DNA of 64,000 bases from Ornithorhynchus anatinus (Eukaryota; Chordata; Mammalia; Monotremata; Ornithorhynchidae). The position numbers and the translations under genes were made by a program. The notes beneath the pieces were generated by a model. The model had not been told where the DNA came from. It did no database searches and worked only from the letters and a program-made list of their open reading frames with translations. The stretch covers positions 620,001 to 684,000 of the forward strand of contig NW_024396743.1 of assembly GCF_004115215.2 (NCBI RefSeq). The letters are read 5' to 3'. Positions 61,910-64,000 of the stretch are shown in pieces (positions within the stretch are counted from its first letter, which is position 1; every line of letters begins with the position of its first letter).

Positions 61910-62898
61910 CCCCGGATTAGACTGTGAGCGTCAATGGGCAGGGATGGTCTCTATCTGTTGCCCAATTGTCCACGCCAAGCGCTTAGTCCAGTGCTCCGCA
62001 CATCGTAAGTGCACAATAAATACTATTGAATAAATGAATATTATTATTTATTTACTATTGTTTTAATGAGATGTTCATCCCCTTGAATCTATTTATTGCT
62101 ATTGTTCTTGTCCGTCCCCCCGGATTAGACTGGAAGCCGTCAAACGGCAGGGATGGTCTTTATCTGTTACCCATTTGTCCATTCCAAGCACTTAGTCCAG
62201 TGCTCTGCACATCGTAAGCGCTCAATAAATACTATTGAATGAATGAACATTGTTATTATTATTTATTTACTATTGTTTTAATGAGATGTTCATCCCCTTG
62301 ATTCTATTTATTGCTATTGTTCTTGTCCGTCCCCCCCGATTAGACTGGAAGCCGTCAAACGGCAGGGATGGTCTTTATCTGTTACCCATTTGCCCATTCC
62401 AAGCGCTTAGTCCAGTGCTCTGCACATCGTAAGCGCTCAATAAATACTATTGAATGAATGAACATTGTTATTATTATTTACTTACTATTGTTTTAATGAG
62501 ATGTTCATCCCCTTGATTCTATTTATTGCTATTGTTCTTGTCCGTCCCCCCCCCCCCGATTAGACTGGAAGCCCGTCAAACGGCAGGGACTGTCTTTATC
62601 TGTTATCGATTTGTCCATTCCAAGCGCTTAGCCCAGTGCTCTGCACATCGTAAGCGCTCAATAAATACTATTGAATGAATGAACATTATTATTATTTATT
62701 TACTATTGTTTTAATGAGATGTTCATCCCCTTGATTCTATTTATTGCTATTGTTCTTGTCCGTCCCCCCCGCTTAGACTGGAAGCCCGTCAAACGGCAGG
62801 GACTGTCTTTATCTGTTATCGATTTGTCCATTCCAAGCGCTTAGTCCAATACTCTGCACAGAGTAAGCGCCCAATAAATACTACTGAATGAATGAAGT
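61910..62898 (+). repeat. tandem array of LINE-2 3' ends, 215-bp period
   Basis: Four complete copies plus a partial first tail. 'atgttcatcccctt' recurs at 62071, 62286, 62501 and 62719 (spacings 215, 215, 218). Each unit runs from 'ttatttactattgttttaat' through 'cgtcaaacggcaggga' to 'actattgaatgaatgaac'. Copies are nearly identical, so amplification is recent. Confidence 0.97.
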
Positions 62899-62929
62899 GA
62901 CTGGGCCAAGGTGAGACGGCCGCCGGTTT

Positions 62930-63084
62930 GAGGTGCGGCCCGTCGATCGCAGAGGCCCCGCCCCCTCCCGCCTCGCAGTGCGAGAGGCCACGGGGGGGGG
63001 GGCGGAAGTCGCCGTATCCTAGCAACGGGGGCGCGCAGGCAGCGCCGGGGGCAGCCAGCGGCGGGGTCCTCGCAGGCTCCCAAG
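62930..63084 (+). promoter_or_regulatory. MRPS7: promoter of the MRPS7-like gene
   Basis: CpG-rich block with an ETS/GABP site (GGCGGAAGTC, 63001-63010), a half RFX/X-box (CCTAGCAACG, about 63018-63027) and a YY1 motif CAAGATGGCGGC spanning the start codon (63081-63092). ETS, YY1 and no TATA box are usual for nuclear genes of the mitochondrial ribosome. Confidence 0.6.
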
Positions 63085-63203
63085 ATGGCGGCCTCCATGG
63101 CGGTCGCTGTGGCGACGGGACCGGCCCGGGCCCGGGCCCGGGCCCGGCGGCTCTGGGGGTTGTTGCCCGGCCTGCCGAGCGGCCTCCGCGCCTGTCTGCC
63201 GGG
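63085..63203 (+). CDS. MRPS7: first exon of MRPS7 (mitochondrial small-subunit ribosomal protein uS7m), partial
   Basis: ATG in a strong context (AAGATGG), 119 bases of coding sequence, then a consensus donor (CCGGG|GTGAGG, exon end 63203). The predicted 39 residues are Ala/Arg/Leu-rich with no acidic residue, as in a mitochondrial targeting peptide: MAASMAVAVATGPARARA, then RRLWGLLPGLPSGLRACL. Human MRPS7 exon 1 likewise encodes only such a leader. The AR repeat comes from a GGGCCC-type hexamer tract (about 63119-63149). The name rests mainly on position: MRPS7 lies head to head with GGA3 in other mammals. The ribosomal S7 domain would be beyond the right edge, so this is not proven. Confidence 0.6.
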
Positions 63204-63279
63204 GTGAGGGCTCGGGACGGGACGCCGAGGGCGGCCTGCCATCCGCTGCCCCCCAGCCCTCTCGCTCCCTCGCTGCTAT

Positions 63280-63550
63280 TTACTGAGCGCCTGCCTTGTG
63301 CGGGCCACTCTGTTGAGAAGCAGCGGGGCTCCGTGGAGAGGGCACGGCCTTAGGAGTCGGGGGGTCCTGGGTGCTAATCCACCATCTGTCACCTCGGTGA
63401 CTCTGGGCCGGTCACTTCTCGGTGCCCTCAGTTCCCTCATCTGAAAAATGGGGATAAGACAGCCTCGCGGGGGACTACCTCACGACCCTGTAGCTGCCCC
63501 AGCGCTTAGAACAGTGCTCGGCACGTAGTTAGCGCTCAACAATCATAATA
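63280..63550 (+). repeat. Mon-1 SINE in intron 1 of the MRPS7-like gene
   Basis: After an L2 scrap ('tatttactgagcgcctgcct', 63280-63312), 'gaagcagcggggctccgtgg' through 'gttagcgctcaacaatcata'. Confidence 0.9.
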
Positions 63551-63797
63551 ATGGCATTCGTTAAGCGCTTACTATGTGCAAAGCACTGTTCTAAGCGCTG
63601 GGGAGGATACAAGGTGATCAGGTTGTCCCGCGTGGGGCTCCCAGTCTTCATGCCCATTTTACAGACGAGGTCACTGAGGCCCAGCGAAGTGAAGTGACCT
63701 GCCCAAAGTCACACAGCTAAGGGGCAGAGCCGGGATTTGATCCCATGATCTCTGACTCCCCAGCCCACGCTCTTTCCACTGAGCCACGCTGCTTCTT
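63551..63797 (-). repeat. Mon-1 SINE, inverted partner
   Basis: 'tggcattcgttaagcgctta' to 'ccactgagccacgctgcttc'; tail-to-tail with the preceding forward copy. Confidence 0.95.
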
Positions 63798-63804
63798 TGA
63801 CATC

Positions 63805-63965
63805 CGCATTAGTATTATTACCCCAACTCTTAGAACAGTGCTCAGCACATAGTAAGCGCTTAAATATCAACTTTATTATTATTACTAAGCGCTTTGGAGG
63901 GTACCGTGCAATAGAATTAGCAGACACGTTCCCTGCCTATAATGACCTTATAGAACTGCTTGAGT
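63805..63965. repeat. Mon-1 3' end then LINE-2 tail
   Basis: Forward Mon-1 3' piece to about 63885 ('cttagaacagtgctcagcac'), then a reverse L2 end ('actaagcgctttggagggta' and 'acacgttccctgcctataat'). Confidence 0.82.
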
Positions 63966-64000
63966 GTGGCTCTCCCATTTCTTCCCTAAAAGCTACCATT

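Overview
The window is monotreme nuclear DNA (platypus or echidna; I cannot tell which). It is saturated with two families diagnostic of monotremes: Mon-1 SINEs (MIR-like core-SINEs, recognisable from the core 'cttgcccaaggtcacacagc' and its complement) and their partner LINE-2 (tail 'aagcgctcaataaatac' followed by (TGAA)n). The genes have compact, GC-rich exons, consensus GT-AG introns and CpG-rich promoters.

Gene order, left to right: the 3' half of SLC16A5 (+, 121-2950), ARMC7 (+, about 7.4-10.55 kb), JPT1/HN1 (-, 21.8-12.9 kb), SUMO2 (-, 37.0-29.1 kb), NUP85 (+, 45.19-53.17 kb), GGA3 (-, 60.37-53.23 kb) and exon 1 of a gene that by position is MRPS7 (+, 63.08 kb onward). From memory this is the human 17q25.1 order, except that I could not find NT5C, which in human lies between ARMC7 and JPT1. 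I reconstructed complete reading frames for ARMC7 (195 aa), JPT1 (154 aa), SUMO2 (95 aa), NUP85 (654 aa) and GGA3 (704 aa); every splice junction keeps phase.

Layout: 0-3 kb SLC16A5; 3-7.3 kb intergenic, ending in a dense SINE/L2 block; 7.3-10.6 kb ARMC7, with a 16-bp minisatellite in intron 1; 10.6-12.9 kb convergent intergenic; 12.9-22 kb JPT1, whose intron 4 holds a 1.9-kb LINE-2 with reverse transcriptase; 22-29 kb repeat-rich intergenic; 29-37 kb SUMO2; 37-45 kb intergenic with a hAT DNA transposon and many SINEs; 45-53.2 kb NUP85, ending about 60-100 bp from the GGA3 3' end; 53.2-60.4 kb GGA3; 60.5-63 kb repeats including tandem LINE-2 tails; 63 kb MRPS7 promoter and first exon.

The genes are unrelated housekeeping functions (monocarboxylate-type transport, SUMO conjugation, nuclear pore scaffold, Golgi clathrin adaptor, mitochondrial ribosome), not a pathway. 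The most unusual structure is the repeat landscape: three separate head-to-tail arrays of LINE-2 3' ends (about 100-, 50- and 215-bp periods) within 3.5 kb around the GGA3/MRPS7 promoters, plus GC minisatellites and a splice acceptor that abuts a LINE-2 tail. I saw no retrovirus, no CRISPR array, no tRNA or rRNA gene and no obviously new protein system.
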